Shown: positions 36,867 through 46,440, numbered from the stretch's first letter. The stretch: DNA of 64,000 nucleotides from Camelimonas fluminis (GCF_014656355.1 NZ_BNCG01000004.1:186001-250000); one strand, 5' to 3'. Notes: generated by a model from the letters alone, not told the origin. Translations and numbers: made by a program.

Positions 36867-37292
36867 TCACCCCGCCAGCGCGCCAGCGGCGTCAGCCTTG
36901 ATGCGGTTCACCATGGAGTTGAGGCCGTTGGAGCGCTGCGGCGTCAGATGCTCCGCGAGGCCAAGCTGGCGGAACAGCCCCTGGGCGTCGGCGGCGACGA
37001 TTTCCTGCGCCGGACGTCCCGAGAAGAACGCCAAAGCGACGGCGACAAGGCCGCGAACGATATGGGCGTCGCTGTCGCCAGTGAAATGCAGGATTGGGCC
37101 GGCGGCGGACTGCTCGACCCGGCTTTCAAGCCAGACCTGGCTGGCGCAGCCGCGCACCTTGTTGGCGTCGGTGTGCGCCGCCCCGGACATCGGCTGCAGG
37201 CTGCGGCCAAGTTCGATCAGATAGCGGTAACGGTCTTCCCATTCGTCGAGAAAGGCGAAGTCGTCGATGATGGCGTCGATGGCTGCGGACAT
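36867..37292 (-). CDS. sufE: Cysteine desulfuration protein SufE
   Basis: A 141-residue SufE-family protein that accepts persulfide sulfur from the SufS cysteine desulfurase and passes it to iron-sulfur cluster assembly. Features are IDDFAFLDEWEDRYRYLIEL, the active cysteine in VRGCASQVWL, and RSNGLNSMVNRIK. The suf operon itself is not in this window. The start at 37292 fits homologues; an ATG 12 bases upstream is also possible. Confidence 0.94.
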   Translation of the reverse strand: MSAAIDAIIDDFAFLDEWEDRYRYLIELGRSLQPMSGAAHTDANKVRGCASQVWLESRVEQSAAGPILHFTGDSDAHIVRGLVAVALAFFSGRPAQEIVAADAQGLFRQLGLAEHLTPQRSNGLNSMVNRIKADAAGALAG

Positions 37293-37511
37293 GCGCCCAT
37301 CCATAATGCATTTTGGGGGAAAGTGGCTACCGGCCTGCAAAAAAGACCCGTGGGCGCACAGGGCGTTGTCCCTGCCCGGCGCGCTCCCCGGCCCGGCAAG
37401 CCAGAGGCCGAATCCGCTTTAAAGGCGCGCTCATCCGGCATGCGAAGGCGACCACGCGCTTCGCTCGGGATTCCCCCAAACCCGATGTGGCAGGTTCATG
37501 GCGCTTTGCTG

Positions 37512-37790
37512 TCAGAGCTTTGCGTCTTGCTTGCGGCCTGGCGCATCCTTTTCATGGGATGGGGCGGGCTTCCTGGGGGAAATCGTCTGCATGAGCCAGT
37601 TCAGCAGCCCGGCCTGCTCCGCGCCGCCGGTTGCGACAATCGCCGCCGCTTTTCGCGCTTCCGGCAGGGTGGACTGGGCTGCGATCGCCGCTTTGGCGAG
37701 ACCGTCCAGGGTTTCGCGCTCCGTCAGGCCGTTCACCGGCGACAGAGCGTAAACGATGGCGATGCAGATGACGCACTTCAGAAGACGCAT
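37512..37790 (-). CDS. Small exported protein of unknown function
   Basis: A 92-residue frame beginning with a short hydrophobic segment (LLKCVICIAIVYALSP, residues 3-18) that could be a signal or anchor. A helix rich in Ala (TLDGLAKAAIAAQSTLPEAR) and a basic tail follow. The position beside sufE on the same strand resembles the small membrane-anchored genes often found there in Rhizobiales (DUF5330-like), but the similarity is only by location and size. Confidence 0.55.
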   Translation of the reverse strand: MRLLKCVICIAIVYALSPVNGLTERETLDGLAKAAIAAQSTLPEARKAAAIVATGGAEQAGLLNWLMQTISPRKPAPSHEKDAPGRKQDAKL

Positions 37791-38059
37791 GGCGGCGGCT
37801 TGTCCTGTCCCGGGCCTGGAGCGTCCCGGCCTCCTGTGGATGGCCTCACTGTTTCCCGGACCGCTTTAGCATTGCGTAAACGGGCGTCTGACATTGTCCT
37901 CACAAGGGGCCGGGGAACGCATGGCGACGTGATGATTGCTGGTCCCGGATTTCAGGAAGGGCGCGCTGGGGCTGGATCGTGTGTCTGGCTGCCGGACGGC
38001 CTTCGACAGCGCCTTGGCAAGACCCGTGCTCGCGCGGGCAGGCAAAAGAGGGTTCGGCA

Positions 38060-38929
38060 GTGTTTCGCATGCTAACGGCGGCCAGGGCTCTGCGCGCGTG
38101 GAACGCCCTGTTCGGCGACGGCAGGGAGACGCCCATGCGGCCGCGCGCCGCTTCAGGTCGCGCCTCCGGAGCCCAGCCGACGCCGGATGCACTGGCCGTG
38201 CTCGGCCATGAATTGCGCACGCCGCTGGCCGCGCTCATGGGCTACACTGAAATGCTCGCCGGAGCCGAGCGGCTGACCGAGGCGCAGAGCCGCGCCTGGT
38301 CGGCGAGCGCTTATGCGGCGGCGAGCCATCTGAACGCGCTTGTCACCTCCGTGCTGGAGGGGGGCGTCGAGGGACTCGGCGCGCCTTCCAGCGACCGTGA
38401 AACCGTGGACGCCAGTTCCCTGGTCGCAGGCTGTTGCGATTTCGTCCGGCCAGATGCGTCCGCGCGAGGCGTCAATCTTTATGGTCCGGCGCCCGGTTCT
38501 GGGCCGGAGCTGTACTGCGATCCGCGCGCCGTCCGGCAGATCCTGCTCAACCTGCTGGCGAACGCCATCAAATTCACGCCGCCTGGCGGCGACGTGCGCG
38601 TGGAGGCAAAGCTGGAGGACGGCATGGTGGTTCTCACCGTAGCCGACACCGGCATTGGCTTTCATGAGGCGGGGCGGCGTCAGGCGGCGGCCCGCCAGGC
38701 CGCGGGAACAGCCGGCGCCGCCGGGCCTGAAGCCGCGGGCCTTGGCATCGGTCTGCAACTCGTGCGTTCCCTCGCCAGCCTGCACGGCGGGGAAGCCCGG
38801 ATTCACGCTGGCGAGACCGCCGGGACGGTTGCGCGCGTCGTCCTGCCGTCCGGAGGAGCCGCACCCGCCAGCGAAACCAGCGCCGGATCAACGTGCGCGT
38901 CCCATATGATGGTGCCCTGCCTTGCGTGA
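38060..38929 (+). CDS. Orphan sensor histidine kinase without input domain
   Basis: A 289-residue protein with a complete kinase core: H-box GHELRTPLAALMGYTEML, N-box ILLNLLANAIKFTPPGG, G1 VADTGIGFHEAG and G2 AGLGIGLQLVRSLA. No transmembrane, PAS or GAF sensing domain is present, and no response-regulator gene adjoins it, so partner and signal are unknown. The start is GTG at 38060, seven bases after GAGGG; an ATG at 38069 is an alternative. A short spacer separates it from the peptidoglycan-binding gene downstream. Confidence 0.85.
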   Translation: MFRMLTAARALRAWNALFGDGRETPMRPRAASGRASGAQPTPDALAVLGHELRTPLAALMGYTEMLAGAERLTEAQSRAWSASAYAAASHLNALVTSVLEGGVEGLGAPSSDRETVDASSLVAGCCDFVRPDASARGVNLYGPAPGSGPELYCDPRAVRQILLNLLANAIKFTPPGGDVRVEAKLEDGMVVLTVADTGIGFHEAGRRQAAARQAAGTAGAAGPEAAGLGIGLQLVRSLASLHGGEARIHAGETAGTVARVVLPSGGAAPASETSAGSTCASHMMVPCLA

Positions 38930-39035
38930 AGCTCTCGCCAGATCCCGGAACGATTTTGTCCAGTACGAGCGCGCGGGAGGAAATCCCAGGCGTTCACAGG
39001 CGAATGCGCGGAGCCGTTCGGGCGGCGTCGGCGTC

Positions 39036-39680
39036 ATGGCCCGCGTCGATGGCGACGACGGCGTCCTCTCCGCCCTGCGGCGCCGCCTGCTGGCGAGACC
39101 GGGGCGCGCCGCCTTCATCATTGCCTCCGCAGGCCTGGCGATGGGCGTGTTCGTCAATGCCCTGGCGATGCAGCATGGCGCGCATCCCAACCCGATGTTC
39201 GGCGGCAGCCGGCCGGTGACGGTGATGGCCCATCCGCCCGCTGCTGTCAGGCCGCCTAAGCCGCCGGCAGCCCAGCCACAGCCGTCCGTGGCGCGCGGCG
39301 AGGCTCCCGCAGGGCAGGGCGCCGCTCCGGCGCCAGTCGCTGCTCCAGAACCGGGCGCGCGTCGTGGCGGCGACGCCATCGGCGATCTGCTGAAGGGCGG
39401 CTCCGCGCCAGTGCCGCCGCCACGGCCCGCAACAGGGCCGGCGCAGGTCGCGCCGCCGGCGGCGCCAGCCAAACCCCAGCCGGTTCCCCAGGTGGCGTCC
39501 GCCCAGAAGGCGCTGGGCAAGCTTGGTTTTGGCGCGCTCAACGCCGACGGCCTGATGGGTCCTGGCACCCGGGCCGCCATCGAGCGTTTCGAAAAGGCCA
39601 AAGGCCTGCCGGTGACTGGCGAACTCAACCCAAAGACGCTCAAAGCCTTGGGAGCGGCGGCTGGAGCGCCGATCCGCTAG
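39036..39680 (+). CDS. Membrane-anchored peptidoglycan-binding protein
   Basis: A 214-residue protein. A transmembrane helix lies near residues 25-45 (AAFIIASAGLAMGVFVNAL), then a Pro/Ala-rich linker, then a C-terminal PG_binding_1 domain (VASAQKALGKLGFGALNADG, MGPGTRAAIERFEKAKGL, GELNPKTLKALG). It is predicted to sit in the inner membrane and reach the cell wall. The frame is open from a TTG at 38922 that overlaps the kinase stop; the ATG at 39036 fits homologues better. Start uncertain. Confidence 0.82.
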   Translation: MARVDGDDGVLSALRRRLLARPGRAAFIIASAGLAMGVFVNALAMQHGAHPNPMFGGSRPVTVMAHPPAAVRPPKPPAAQPQPSVARGEAPAGQGAAPAPVAAPEPGARRGGDAIGDLLKGGSAPVPPPRPATGPAQVAPPAAPAKPQPVPQVASAQKALGKLGFGALNADGLMGPGTRAAIERFEKAKGLPVTGELNPKTLKALGAAAGAPIR

Positions 39681-39810
39681 AGCCTTTTCGAGAACGGTGA
39701 ATGCCGATTTCCATGAAGAAAATGCGATAAATCAAAGAGATGTCGCATTTTCGGGAAAAGTGAGGGTCCACTTTTCGTGAGGGAAATGCGTCACTGCGAA
39801 AATGCCCCCT
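39679..39810. repeat. Dispersed palindromic repeat, composite copy B
   Basis: Two repeat units in tandem. The first runs from agagccttttcgagaac to gaagaaaatgcgataaatc. The junction aaagagatgtcgcattttc leads into a second unit ending gaaaatgcc. The junction is shared with copy D at 53047. It begins at the stop of the peptidoglycan-binding gene; the remainder of the gap to 40085 holds no gene. Confidence 0.8.
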
Positions 39811-40085
39811 GAAAAGACGCAGCGTTTTCTATGAACCGGTTTTCATCGAGAATGCCCTGGGGAGCGAATTTGCCATTTGCCTCCGCCTCCGCGCGGGGGG
39901 ATCGTCTCCCAAGGCCATGTGTTGGAGCCCGTGTATTGAACCGTGTCCTGGAGCCCGTGTCCTGGCGCTCCTTGAGGCGATGCGTCCGTTCCCACATAAA
40001 GGCATGGTCGCGCGGCGGAGGCGCACGCCAAAGGCCGCTGCCAGCGCATGTCTGGCGGCGGCAAGGGCGCGGAAGGAGAATTGCC

Positions 40086-40430
40086 ATGGGCGCTGCGCGC
40101 CTGCGCACTGATTTTTGGGTGTCAGCCTATATCCGTCGCTGCGCCACTGAGGATGTCGTCGCTGTGCTGCGCCGGCGCGGCGCGGCCGAGGCCGGCGCCA
40201 TATTCGTCAAGCTTGACCGCCTTGATGGAACGGCGCGGCTGTTTGGCCCGGCGCCGCAGAGCCTGATGGCCGACGATGATGGCGATCGCCGCTTCATTGA
40301 AATTCCACTGTCTGACGACACGCCGCTGGCAGCCGAGGAAAAGCTGCGCCGCGAGCTGAACTTTGATGAAGATCTCTGGATCATCGAGGTTGAGGATCGC
40401 GCCGGGCGGCACTTTCTCGATCTGGCGTGA
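40086..40430 (+). CDS. DUF1491 family protein
   Basis: A 114-residue protein matching the DUF1491 pattern found throughout alphaproteobacteria: LRTDFWVSAYIRRC, then RRRGAAEAGAIFVKLDRLDG, ARLFGPAPQSL, and EEKLRRELNFDEDLWIIEVE near the end. The function is not known. The ATG at 40086 follows GGAAGGAGAA. It is convergent with the DUF1254 gene. Confidence 0.9.
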   Translation: MGAARLRTDFWVSAYIRRCATEDVVAVLRRRGAAEAGAIFVKLDRLDGTARLFGPAPQSLMADDDGDRRFIEIPLSDDTPLAAEEKLRRELNFDEDLWIIEVEDRAGRHFLDLA

Positions 40431-40514
40431 CGGCGACAGCCAGTGCGTCGCCGCAGGTCGGCTGTGAATGGGCGCGGATGCGCAGCGGAACCGCGCGTCC
40501 TGGCATGGGCGAAC

Positions 40515-41072
40515 TCAGTCTTCCGGCGTGCAGGTCACGCCAAGGATCGCCCTTGCCGCCCGCTCCCGCCAGGCTGGCGAAGCGGTGACGGCGCGGATCA
40601 CCGCGAGGCCCCGGCCGGTGGATGAGACAACCTCGATTGCGTCGTCTTCCGCATCGTCTGGCTGCGTCAGCCGGCGCTCTTCCTGCTGTGCCGCCGTCAT
40701 GATCGCCAGCGTGACGGCGCCGCGAACCGCAGCCCGGTCGCTGAGCGAATAGATCACCCGGCCGTTGCGATCGTGGATCGACAGGGTCTGCACCAGGCCC
40801 GACGACGGCATGACGATGCGCACGGGGCCGTCGTGCAGGTCCCAGGCGCAGACGCCGCGCGCCACGGCCGGATCATCGCCGATGCCCGACGTTCGTTTTC
40901 CGTCATGGGGAATCAACTGGGCCTCGCCATTGGCTCCCAGCGCCACGTAACGTGAGAAGGCGTCGGCGCGGGCAACCGCCGGTATGCGCAGGATGATCGC
41001 CAGGTGAACGATGGCTCCAAGCAGCACGCCAGCGATGATCGAAATGACGATGTCGGAGCCGCGCAGCCTCAC
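40515..41072 (-). CDS. DUF1254 domain membrane-anchored protein
   Basis: A 185-residue protein with an N-terminal transmembrane helix (IVISIIAGVLLGAIVHLAII) and a DUF1254-type periplasmic domain (FSRYVALGANGEAQLIPHDG, DGPVRIVMPSSGLVQTLSIHDRNG). DUF1254 and DUF1214 proteins usually come as a pair, as here. The ATG overlaps the DUF1214 stop as ATGA, so translation is coupled. No activity is established. Confidence 0.82.
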   Translation of the reverse strand: MRLRGSDIVISIIAGVLLGAIVHLAIILRIPAVARADAFSRYVALGANGEAQLIPHDGKRTSGIGDDPAVARGVCAWDLHDGPVRIVMPSSGLVQTLSIHDRNGRVIYSLSDRAAVRGAVTLAIMTAAQQEERRLTQPDDAEDDAIEVVSSTGRGLAVIRAVTASPAWRERAARAILGVTCTPED

Positions 41073-41644
41073 GAGCAGCCCCTCCGCTGGATGACGGGCG
41101 TGACCTGGTCCGCCACATGCGGACGGGTGGTGAAGCCAGTGGGGCTGTCATACAGGCGCAGGGTGAGGCGGAAAGGGCCGCCGGATGGGATGCGCAACCA
41201 GGCGCCAGGCGAAGGCGCCGCCGAAATCGCGACGGCAAGGGCGCCGCCGGGACCGCGCAACAGACCTTCCGATGTCAGGCTTGAGGGCGGCTCATCCAGG
41301 GCTTTGCCGCCAGTCGACGTCGCTGTCAGCGTCCATATGCGCGCCTCGGGGGTGGGGCCGCTCATCTCGTAGACGCAGGAGCCGGACAGCGGGTGGCCGT
41401 CGCTGTCGAGATCGGCGACAAGCTCCACGCCTTCACCGGTTCCCAACTGCAAGGCGCCGCTGCGCTGGATGATCGCCCGGGCATAAGGATCAATCGCGGG
41501 GCCGCCCGTGGACGGCCAGGCTCGCCACTGGCCCAGTTGCACCGCGCCGGTCGGCGGCTGTTCGCGCAGCGCCAGCCAGGCCGAGCCAAAGCCCGTAAGG
41601 GCCGCCACCAGCAAGGTGATGAACGTCATGACAATCAGCCGCAA
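41069..41644 (-). CDS. DUF1214 domain membrane-anchored protein
   Basis: A 191-residue protein with an N-terminal transmembrane helix (VMTFITLLVAALTGFGSAWL) and a DUF1214 domain (WRAWPSTGGPAIDPYARAII, PPSSLTSEGLLRG, GGPFRLTLRLYDSPTGF). It overlaps the penicillin-binding-protein gene by ten bases and the DUF1254 gene by four, giving a tight three-gene unit. Function unknown; a link to the cell envelope is inferred from the context. Confidence 0.85.
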   Translation of the reverse strand: MRLIVMTFITLLVAALTGFGSAWLALREQPPTGAVQLGQWRAWPSTGGPAIDPYARAIIQRSGALQLGTGEGVELVADLDSDGHPLSGSCVYEMSGPTPEARIWTLTATSTGGKALDEPPSSLTSEGLLRGPGGALAVAISAAPSPGAWLRIPSGGPFRLTLRLYDSPTGFTTRPHVADQVTPVIQRRGCS

Positions 41645-43914
41645 CGTGAACCGCTCCTGGACGCGTTGCCGCTGACGCCGGTCTCGCAGGCCGCCGCATT
41701 CAGGGCGCCTGCGCGGGGCGAGGCGCGGGCAGGGCGGCGGTCGCCCGGCGCCTGCTGGCCCGTCGATTCCGCCGCGCGACCCGCCTGGTTTTTGAGTATC
41801 CCCGAAAACAGGGCGCCAATGTCGTTCAGCGCCGGGGCGCTGTGGGCCGACACCACGTCCGCCCGCACAGCTGCGTCGGCGACGCTGGCGACGGCCGGCG
41901 GCAGGTTCTGCGAGGCGCCGGCCGGCGGCGCCGGGTCGACGCCCGGCAGCGGCCTGATGCGCACGGCCCGGTGCAGCGGCTCCATCATTTCACGCCAGGT
42001 CTGTGCCGGCAGGGTGCCCCCGGTCATTCTGTTGGTTGAAGAGAAATCGTCGTTCCCCATCCAGATCGCCGCGACGTAATTGCCGGTGTAACCGCCGAAC
42101 CAGCCATCGCGATAGGCGTTGGTGGTGCCCGTCTTGCCGGCGACGCGCACGCCGTCGATCCGCGCCCGCCGCCCGGTGCCTTCTTCCACCGCTTTGGTCA
42201 GCATCTGGTTCATATCGGTCACCACGCTCGCCGGCAGCACCCGCACCGGCGGCGGCGCGTCCCGGTCATGCAACCACAGAACCTGATCGTGGCTGGTGCG
42301 AATTTCCGCCGCGCTCCACGCCCTGGCCCGGAAACCACCATTGGCGAATACGGCGAAGCCGGAGGTGTGCTCGATAATTTTCACTTCGGCCGACCCGATG
42401 GGAAGCGAGGTGGAGTCGCGCAATTCGTGCTCGAGCCCCATGGATTTGGCCACTTCGATGATGCGGGCGCGGCCAATGCGGGCGTTGCCCTTGCCGAGCA
42501 TGATCGACAGCTTCACCGGGATGGAGTTGATGGATTTGACCAGCGCCGTGGTCAGCGACATGGAGCCCGCGAATGAGCGGCCATAGTTGGCCGGACACCA
42601 GTTGCCAATGCACACCGGGCTGTCGACCACAGTGCTGGTGGGCGTGACCACGCCGGCCAGCAACGCCGTGGCGTAGACATAGGGCTTGAACGATGAACCG
42701 GGCTGGCGCAGCGAATCCGTGGCGCGGTTGAACTGGCTGGCGCCATAGTCGCGGCCACCGACGAGGGCGCGCACGGCGCCGTCCGGCTCCATCACCACCG
42801 TGCCCGCCTGCGATGCGCCCCATTGCGAACCATACTGGCGCAGCGCGTTTTCGATGGCGCTTTCGGCGCTGCGCTGGGCCAGGGGATCAAGAGTGGTGCG
42901 CACGGTCAGCACCCGATCGTCGCCGAGCTTGCCCGCTTCCGCCAGGGCGCGGACGTTGTCATAGGCCCAGTCGAGGAAATAGTCCGGGCTGAAGTCGCGC
43001 TTGCGGTCCAGAGCCGTCGCCGGATTGCGTTTGGCCGAGGCCACCTGGCCGGCGGTGAGCATGCCGGCGTCGACCATGTTGTCGAGCACATCGCTGGCGC
43101 GGGCGCGCGCCGCCGGCAGGTTGATATGCGGCGCGTAGCGCGTCGGCGCCTTGAACAATCCGGCCAGCATGGCGGATTCGGCCAGGGTGAGGTCGCGCGC
43201 CGATTTGCCGAAATAGAAATCAGCCGCCGCCGCCGCGCCGAAATTGCCGGCGCCCATGTAGACCCTGTCGAGGTAGAGCTTCAAAATCTGCTGTTTGCTG
43301 AGCCGCGTTTCCAGAAACAGCGCCAGGAACGCCTCCTTGATCTTGCGCTCCAGTGACCGCTCGTTACTGAGGAACATGTTTTTGGCGAGCTGCTGGGTGA
43401 TGGTTGAGCCGCCCTGGACGACGCCGGACGAATTGGCGTTGACGGTGAGCGCGCGCGCCGTCCCCATCGGGTCAATGCCGTAGTGATCGAAGAAGCGCCG
43501 GTCCTCCGTGGCCAGTACGGCGCTGATGAAGTAATCTGGATAATCGTTGAGTTCGAGGGCGTCGTTCTGGCGGATGCCGCGCCGGCCAATTTCCACGCCG
43601 TAGCGGTCGAGGAAGGTGACGGCCAGATCCGTCTGTTTCAGCCAGTCCTCGCGCTCGGTCAGGCGAAAGGCGGGCTGGGCAAGGGCGACCAGCACGACGC
43701 CGGCGCCGACGCCGAGAGTCAACGCCTCACAGGACAGGTCGACGGCGACCTTCCGGAAGCCGGATACGGCGAACCTGTCGGTGAAGTCCCGCCACGCCCG
43801 CCACGCTTCACCAGCGCGCGCGCCGAGCGTATACAGCCCGGAGTCGATGCGCGCATCAATGGCGAGCGCGAGATGCCGGATCTTCGTCGTCAGCGAACCC
43901 TTGCCTGGCGCCAC
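41635..43914 (-). CDS. Class A penicillin-binding protein (PBP1A type)
   Basis: A bifunctional peptidoglycan synthase of about 759 residues. A membrane helix (LGVGAGVVLVALAQ) lies near residues 65-80. The glycosyltransferase domain has ATEDRRFFDHYGIDPMGTAR and QGGSTITQQLAKN. The transpeptidase domain has the serine motif RQPGSSFKPYVY, SINS, and KTGTTNAYRDGWFGG. The C-terminal tail is Ala/Pro-rich. The start is uncertain: GTG 43914 is proposed, since the frame extends to 43965 but a TATACT box lies immediately upstream of that codon. Confidence 0.93.
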   Translation of the reverse strand: MAPGKGSLTTKIRHLALAIDARIDSGLYTLGARAGEAWRAWRDFTDRFAVSGFRKVAVDLSCEALTLGVGAGVVLVALAQPAFRLTEREDWLKQTDLAVTFLDRYGVEIGRRGIRQNDALELNDYPDYFISAVLATEDRRFFDHYGIDPMGTARALTVNANSSGVVQGGSTITQQLAKNMFLSNERSLERKIKEAFLALFLETRLSKQQILKLYLDRVYMGAGNFGAAAAADFYFGKSARDLTLAESAMLAGLFKAPTRYAPHINLPAARARASDVLDNMVDAGMLTAGQVASAKRNPATALDRKRDFSPDYFLDWAYDNVRALAEAGKLGDDRVLTVRTTLDPLAQRSAESAIENALRQYGSQWGASQAGTVVMEPDGAVRALVGGRDYGASQFNRATDSLRQPGSSFKPYVYATALLAGVVTPTSTVVDSPVCIGNWCPANYGRSFAGSMSLTTALVKSINSIPVKLSIMLGKGNARIGRARIIEVAKSMGLEHELRDSTSLPIGSAEVKIIEHTSGFAVFANGGFRARAWSAAEIRTSHDQVLWLHDRDAPPPVRVLPASVVTDMNQMLTKAVEEGTGRRARIDGVRVAGKTGTTNAYRDGWFGGYTGNYVAAIWMGNDDFSSTNRMTGGTLPAQTWREMMEPLHRAVRIRPLPGVDPAPPAGASQNLPPAVASVADAAVRADVVSAHSAPALNDIGALFSGILKNQAGRAAESTGQQAPGDRRPARASPRAGALNAAACETGVSGNASRSGSRCG

Positions 43915-44054
43915 AGTCCGTGATCCCTGCCTCCAGTGGACGCCGCCGCACAGGGACGTCCGCACAGCTAGCAGTATAACAGGCGAGGGGGCGGAGCGTC
44001 AGCCTCGCCGGATATGGGAGCGATTGTTTGGTTAAGCAGCGTTGCAATCCTGAC

Positions 44055-44600
44055 ATGGTCCCGGCCGGGGCGCCGGAGCCCTTCTGGCGCGTCACGGCGC
44101 TGGAAGACATGGACGACCGGCAATGGGAGAGCCTGTGCGACGGCTGCGGACGCTGCTGCCTGATCAAGCTGGAGGACGAGGACACCGGCCGCATCCATTA
44201 CACAGACGTGGGCTGCCGCCTGCTCGATGGCGACACGTGCCGCTGCCGGGATTATCCGAACCGCCAGAGCCAGGTGCCTGATTGCGTGCGGCTGACGCCA
44301 GAGATCGTCCGCTCCCTGACCTGGTTGCCGCCCACCTGCGCCTATCGCCTGTTGCGCGAGGGCGCTGATCTGCCCTGGTGGCACCCGCTGGTTTCGGGCG
44401 ATCCGGAGACGGTGGCGGCGGCTGGCGTCTCGGTGCGCGGGCGTCTCAGCGGCTCTGAACAGGACATGGAGCCGGAGGAACTGATCGAGCGCATCGTGCG
44501 CTGGCCGGACCGCGCGCCGCGCCAGGCGAAGGGGCCGCCCGCCGCGGTTGCCGGACGGCTGGCCGACGCAGCGCGGAGCCGCGGCAGAAAGCTCCCCTAG
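44055..44600 (+). CDS. YcgN/UPF0260 cysteine-cluster protein
   Basis: A 181-residue protein with the family's cysteine cluster: [17 protein letters not shown], then [19 protein letters not shown] and [10 protein letters not shown]. These suggest binding of zinc or an iron-sulfur cluster; the function is not established. An in-frame TTG at 44028 exists, but the ATG at 44055 lies nearest to where homologues begin. It is divergent from the penicillin-binding protein gene. Confidence 0.9.
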   Translation: MVPAGAPEPFWRVTALEDMDDRQWESLCDGCGRCCLIKLEDEDTGRIHYTDVGCRLLDGDTCRCRDYPNRQSQVPDCVRLTPEIVRSLTWLPPTCAYRLLREGADLPWWHPLVSGDPETVAAAGVSVRGRLSGSEQDMEPEELIERIVRWPDRAPRQAKGPPAAVAGRLADAARSRGRKLP

Positions 44601-44605
44601 CGTGT

Positions 44606-45430
44606 TCAGGCCGGCGCGGCTTCAGCTGGCTTGCGCTTCTTCTTCGGCCGGACGGCGGCTGGCTGGGTCATGCCGTTGTGGCCGGGACCGGAGAGCACCA
44701 CCACCTTGGAGCCCAGGGGCGTGCGGGCGTAAAGATCCATGACGTCCTGGTTGACCATGCGGATGCAGCCTGACGACACGCGCGATCCTATGGTGCGCGG
44801 CTCGTTGGTGCCATGGATGCGGAACAGCGTGTCCTTGCCGTTCTGGTAAAGATAAAGGGCGCGGGCGCCGAGCGGATTGCGCAGGCCGCCGGCCACGCCC
44901 ACGCCGCTCTGCAGTTTGACGACGACCCGCTTCAGTTCCGGCTGCCGGTCGATCATCTCCTTCGGCGGATACCAGTCCGGCCATTCCTGCTTGCTGTTGA
45001 TGGTGGCTTCGCCCGACCAGCCAAAACCTTCGCGACCAACGCCGACGCCATAGCGGATGGCGGAGCCGCCGGGCTGCACCAGATACAGATAGCGGCGGGA
45101 CGGATCGATGACGATCGTGCCCGGCGCCTCCGGCCCGTTGTAGGCCACCTTGCGGCGCAGGAACGCCGGATTCACGCTGCCCTGGGGCACGCCTGGGATC
45201 GGAAATTTGTCATCCGGAACCGGCGCGTACATCGCTGTGTAGTCGTCCGGGGTCGGATCGCTGAGTGGCGTCGGCGGTGGCGGCTGGTTCGCGGGCGCAG
45301 CGGCGCTGCCGGGAGCGCCGGCCGTTTTTTGCAATTCATTCTCCAGGCTGCCGGGGCCGCGCGTCTGGCAGGCGGCGAGGGCGAGCGTGGAAGCGGCCAG
45401 GAGAAGGGAACGGCGAGACAGAACCTGCAT
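44606..45430 (-). CDS. L,D-transpeptidase (YkuD) lipoprotein
   Basis: A 274-residue lipoprotein. The signal peptide (SRRSLLLAASTLALAAC) ends in a lipobox with Cys near residue 21. A Pro-rich linker leads to the YkuD domain, with HGTNEPRTIGSRVSSGCIRM containing the catalytic His and Cys, and a Lys-rich C terminus (RPKKKRKPAEA). It links peptidoglycan 3-3 crosslinks or anchors proteins to the wall. The ATG at 45430 follows a GGAGC site and gives the lipoprotein signal; the frame is open 61 codons upstream. It is convergent with the YcgN gene. Confidence 0.93.
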   Translation of the reverse strand: MQVLSRRSLLLAASTLALAACQTRGPGSLENELQKTAGAPGSAAAPANQPPPPTPLSDPTPDDYTAMYAPVPDDKFPIPGVPQGSVNPAFLRRKVAYNGPEAPGTIVIDPSRRYLYLVQPGGSAIRYGVGVGREGFGWSGEATINSKQEWPDWYPPKEMIDRQPELKRVVVKLQSGVGVAGGLRNPLGARALYLYQNGKDTLFRIHGTNEPRTIGSRVSSGCIRMVNQDVMDLYARTPLGSKVVVLSGPGHNGMTQPAAVRPKKKRKPAEAAPA

Positions 45431-45717
45431 GACAGCTCCGGCGATATGGGAGGCCCGGGCGCACGGCCGGCCCCGGTCCGGCTGCGCGTATGACCACGGG
45501 ACGTGTTCGAGAGGGGAGACGCGCGGGTCAGCGTCTGGAAAACGTTGGGTGACAATCAGGATATGGCGACGATGGCGTAAAGCGTGTGGCGCTGCAACAC
45601 ATCTGCGCCACAATCACGCGCGCCAGCATCCTGCCCCCCTGCAAACGCCCGGCCAGCCTTGACCTTGCGGCGTCCCTCCGCAACAGTCCGCCATGAAAAG
45701 AAATGGGAGAAAGCGCC

Positions 45718-46389
45718 ATGACCGAAGATGAAATCCGGATCTGGACCGGGCCTGGCGACTACGTCGATTCGGACCATCCCGACATCATCGCCTTTGCCCT
45801 CGAGGTCGCCGGCGCGGCCGCCACGCCGCGCGAACGGGCGCGACAGATCTATCGGGCGGTGCGGGAGCTGCGCTACGATCCCTATGTGACCTGGGGACCG
45901 GAGGTGTTCCGCGCTTCCAGCGTGCTTGCGGCCGGTCGCGGCTACTGCGTTGGCAAGGCGGCGGTGATGGCGGCGGCCTGCCGGGCTGTGGGCGTGCCGG
46001 CGCGCGTCGCCTTCGCCGATGTCACCAACCACCTGGCGACGCCGCAACTGCTGGAGCGCATGGGCTCCAATATCTTTTACTGGCACGGTTTCACCGAGGT
46101 GAATCCGGAGGGGCGCTGGATCAAGGTGAGCCCGACGTTCAACGCGTCCCTGTGCGACAAGCTTGGCGTCGCGCCGCTGGAATTCGATGGTGAAAATGAC
46201 GCTCTGATGCAGGCGTTTGACGGAGCCGGCAACGCCTTCATGGCCTATCTGGCCCAACATGGCGCTTTCCACGACGTGCCGGCCAAACACATCATGGCGG
46301 AGATGGCGATGCGTTATCCGAAGCCACTGAGCCGTGACGGCGCCAAACCAGATATGGAGGCGGAGGCCGCGGCCCTGGCCGCCGGCTAG
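45718..46389 (+). CDS. Transglutaminase-like domain protein
   Basis: A 223-residue cytoplasmic protein with a transglutaminase/protease-like core: RQIYRAVRELRYDPYVTWGP, the catalytic Cys in GRGYCVGKAAVMAAACRAVG, the His in NIFYWHGFTEV, and KVSPTFNASLCDKLGV where the third residue is expected. Relatives act as peptidases or are uncharacterised. The ATG at 45718 follows GGGAGAAAG. It is followed by dispersed-repeat copy C. Confidence 0.88.
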   Translation: MTEDEIRIWTGPGDYVDSDHPDIIAFALEVAGAAATPRERARQIYRAVRELRYDPYVTWGPEVFRASSVLAAGRGYCVGKAAVMAAACRAVGVPARVAFADVTNHLATPQLLERMGSNIFYWHGFTEVNPEGRWIKVSPTFNASLCDKLGVAPLEFDGENDALMQAFDGAGNAFMAYLAQHGAFHDVPAKHIMAEMAMRYPKPLSRDGAKPDMEAEAAALAAG

Positions 46390-46440
46390 AGCTTTTTCGA
46401 GAACTGTGGAAGCCAGGTCTCGTCAGGAAAATGCGCCACC
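46387..46440. repeat. Dispersed palindromic repeat, copy C
   Basis: Begins agagctttttcgagaac, matching the start of copy B, and ends cgtcaggaaaatgcgcca, matching copy A. It overlaps the stop of the transglutaminase-like gene. Confidence 0.7.
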
